Assembly: GCA_965140405.1 (NCBI GenBank)
Contig: OZ223208.1
Coordinates: 186,001 to 250,000, forward strand
Source: G963556115 sp963666605
Lineage (GTDB): Bacteria > Planctomycetota > SZUA-567
Reading direction: 5' to 3'
DNA length: 64,000 nt
A model generated the notes under the pieces. It was not told where the DNA came from, made no database searches, and saw nothing but the letters and a program-made list of their open reading frames with translations. The position numbers and the translations under genes are program-made. Shown here one piece after another: positions 62,828-64,000 of this stretch (positions are counted from its first letter, which is position 1; every line of letters starts with the position of its first letter).

Positions 62828-64000
62828 TTAAGCACTCTCAGAGCTCTTAGCATCTTCTCTAAACTTGTTAAGGGCTGTCTCATAGCTTACTACACCGGTA
62901 GCCTGTTCAAACTTTGCTATCTGATCATATATAGCTTTTGTATAACTTTCAACAGAACTTGCAGGTTCATTATTAACCACAGCTTGATCAAGTCTCTGGT
63001 TATAATACTTTATATTTTCAAGAGCTTTATTCATTCCGCCTCGTTGCTCAGAAATCATATCATGAATTTCTTTAATATATTCTTCAGGCACACTCCCATC
63101 GCTCTCTAAGAAGGTTGATTTAAAGGTATCATTGATAATCTCTAAATTCTTCTCGACTGCTTCTGTGTCATTCAACTTTGATATAGCTTCCAAGAGATAT
63201 GGCATTGCAGAGTCAAACTCTTCTTTGATTTTATCAATAGCATAATCAGATATCTTTAAATTATAGACAGTGTCCTGGAATTCCCTTACTCCCACGAATA
63301 GATCCCTCTGAGTTTCAGAATCAATTGGAATACCGTTAGGATATGAAGTAATTATCTTGTATAAATCCCCTATAAGTCCCTCACTCGGCCCTATCTCTCC
63401 ACTATCACCAGTAGGCTCTTCTACAGGATCTAGCTTACTCTTCATAAAATCTACAACACCTACCGGACCATAATCTCCAAAGAACTCCTCAATATAACTA
63501 TGCATTTTATCAAGTTTAGCTTCCCAGATTGGATCAACCTCAGTACTATCTGGATCTAAAGGATTTTCGTCGTTATATTTATCCATCTCAGTCTTGAGTG
63601 ATATCATTTTATTCAAGTAATAGTCTATTTGACCACGCATATCAAAGAGCTCTTTATTAGTTTCTTGATCACCTGAATCAATAACGCTGTAGTTCTCCTT
63701 AGTAAATGAAGCATCAAATACAACATCTATTGATTTAAATATATTTACTGCTGTCGTCGGCTCTTCAAGAAGCGATGTAAGCTCAGCAATATAAGGCATT
63801 ACTGAATCATAATATTTTTTGACTTCAGTAACTGTATCTTTTTTCTGTATTTCCTTATTAAAATCTATCACCAAATCCTTGAAATCAGTCTCCGCTGCTG
63901 AACCATACCCAATGCCCTGCTGGTTCTCAGATAAAAGCTTGAATAGCGCTTTAATAACAGCATCATCCTCAATATTATATTTAGAATCTGTATCACCAGT
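62828..64000 (-). CDS. helical repeat protein, unknown, cut by the window edge
   Basis: The frame stays open to base 64000, so at least 390 C-terminal residues are present and the start lies outside. Two units of about 198 residues are visible: YYDSVMPYIAELTSLL ... AVNIFKSIDVVFDASF and EFDSAMPYLLEAISKL ... AVEKNLEIINDTFKSTF. Each is preceded by a Gly-rich turn (GIGYGS, PNGIPIDS). The protein is acidic, helical and without Cys. No family recognised. A TTG at 63874 is not needed as a start because the reading continues upstream. Confidence 0.75.
   Translation of the reverse strand, partial: TGDTDSKYNIEDDAVIKALFKLLSENQQGIGYGSAAETDFKDLVIDFNKEIQKKDTVTEVKKYYDSVMPYIAELTSLLEEPTTAVNIFKSIDVVFDASFTKENYSVIDSGDQETNKELFDMRGQIDYYLNKMISLKTEMDKYNDENPLDPDSTEVDPIWEAKLDKMHSYIEEFFGDYGPVGVVDFMKSKLDPVEEPTGDSGEIGPSEGLIGDLYKIITSYPNGIPIDSETQRDLFVGVREFQDTVYNLKISDYAIDKIKEEFDSAMPYLLEAISKLNDTEAVEKNLEIINDTFKSTFLESDGSVPEEYIKEIHDMISEQRGGMNKALENIKYYNQRLDQAVVNNEPASSVESYTKAIYDQIAKFEQATGVVSYETALNKFREDAKSSESA

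Noticed and set aside
63874..63874. TTG at 63874 as the start of the repeat protein
   Set aside because: The frame continues without a stop to the window edge and the upstream residues fit the repeat pattern.

Overview
The window is AT-rich bacterial DNA from a Gram-negative, flagellated, rod-type cell. Evidence for an outer membrane is a heptosyltransferase-like GT9 enzyme, several lipobox lipoproteins, signal peptidase II, and a LolA/LolB-like lipoprotein beside an HpnN/MMPL-type RND exporter. MreC/MreD indicate rod shape; flagellin and a FlgN-like chaperone indicate flagella. ClpC with a UVR segment (rather than ClpA), TrpB2, a 1B-type PyrD and TTG/GTG starts argue against an ordinary proteobacterium. 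The phylum cannot be fixed from the window; a deep-branching diderm of the PVC/Lentisphaerae type would fit, but that is a guess.

Layout. 0-11 kb: MATE exporter, ClpC, small lipoprotein, cation/calcium exchanger, CCG-domain Fe-S protein, family 4 uracil-DNA glycosylase, then rpiB-cmk-mreC-mreD-rseC and thioredoxin. 11-14 kb: a secreted protein built of PA-motif repeats, facing a GT9/CrcB pair across a perfect inverted repeat. 14-20 kb: a sugar unit (Gfo/Idh oxidoreductase, TIM-barrel isomerase, complete RbsABC-type importer). 20.4-22.2 kb: a decayed island with two convergent pseudogenes. 22-29 kb (minus strand): TolB-like propeller lipoprotein, second lipoprotein, two tandem GT87-like membrane proteins, a small acidic protein and TrpB2. 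29-40 kb: PriA, EAL-HDOD protein, ABC ATPase, a glutaredoxin-like protein behind a structured leader, tRNA-Cys, PyrD, iron alcohol dehydrogenase, LspA, an orphan CheR. 40-47 kb: envelope export unit (lipoprotein, zinc-ribbon membrane protein, large RND protein) followed by inositol monophosphatase and NAD kinase. 47-53 kb: signalling block (HDOD pair, two histidine kinases, M48 protease, FlgN). 53-58 kb: RluD, glutathione peroxidase, YchF, and an isolated cbiD-cbiE pair behind a small leader terminator. 58-64 kb: a Cys-rich DUF3795 gene between direct copies of a ~200 bp dispersed repeat, flagellin with its promoter, a second Gfo/Idh enzyme and a repeat protein that runs off the right edge.

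No CRISPR array, rRNA, transposase or intact prophage gene is visible. The most unusual items are the decayed island whose identified in-frame nonsense codons are all TAA/TAG, the dispersed repeats around the DUF3795 gene (a short motif recurs about 38 kb away), the two-state leader before the glutaredoxin gene, the flagellin control region, and the very long perfect hairpins at gene ends.
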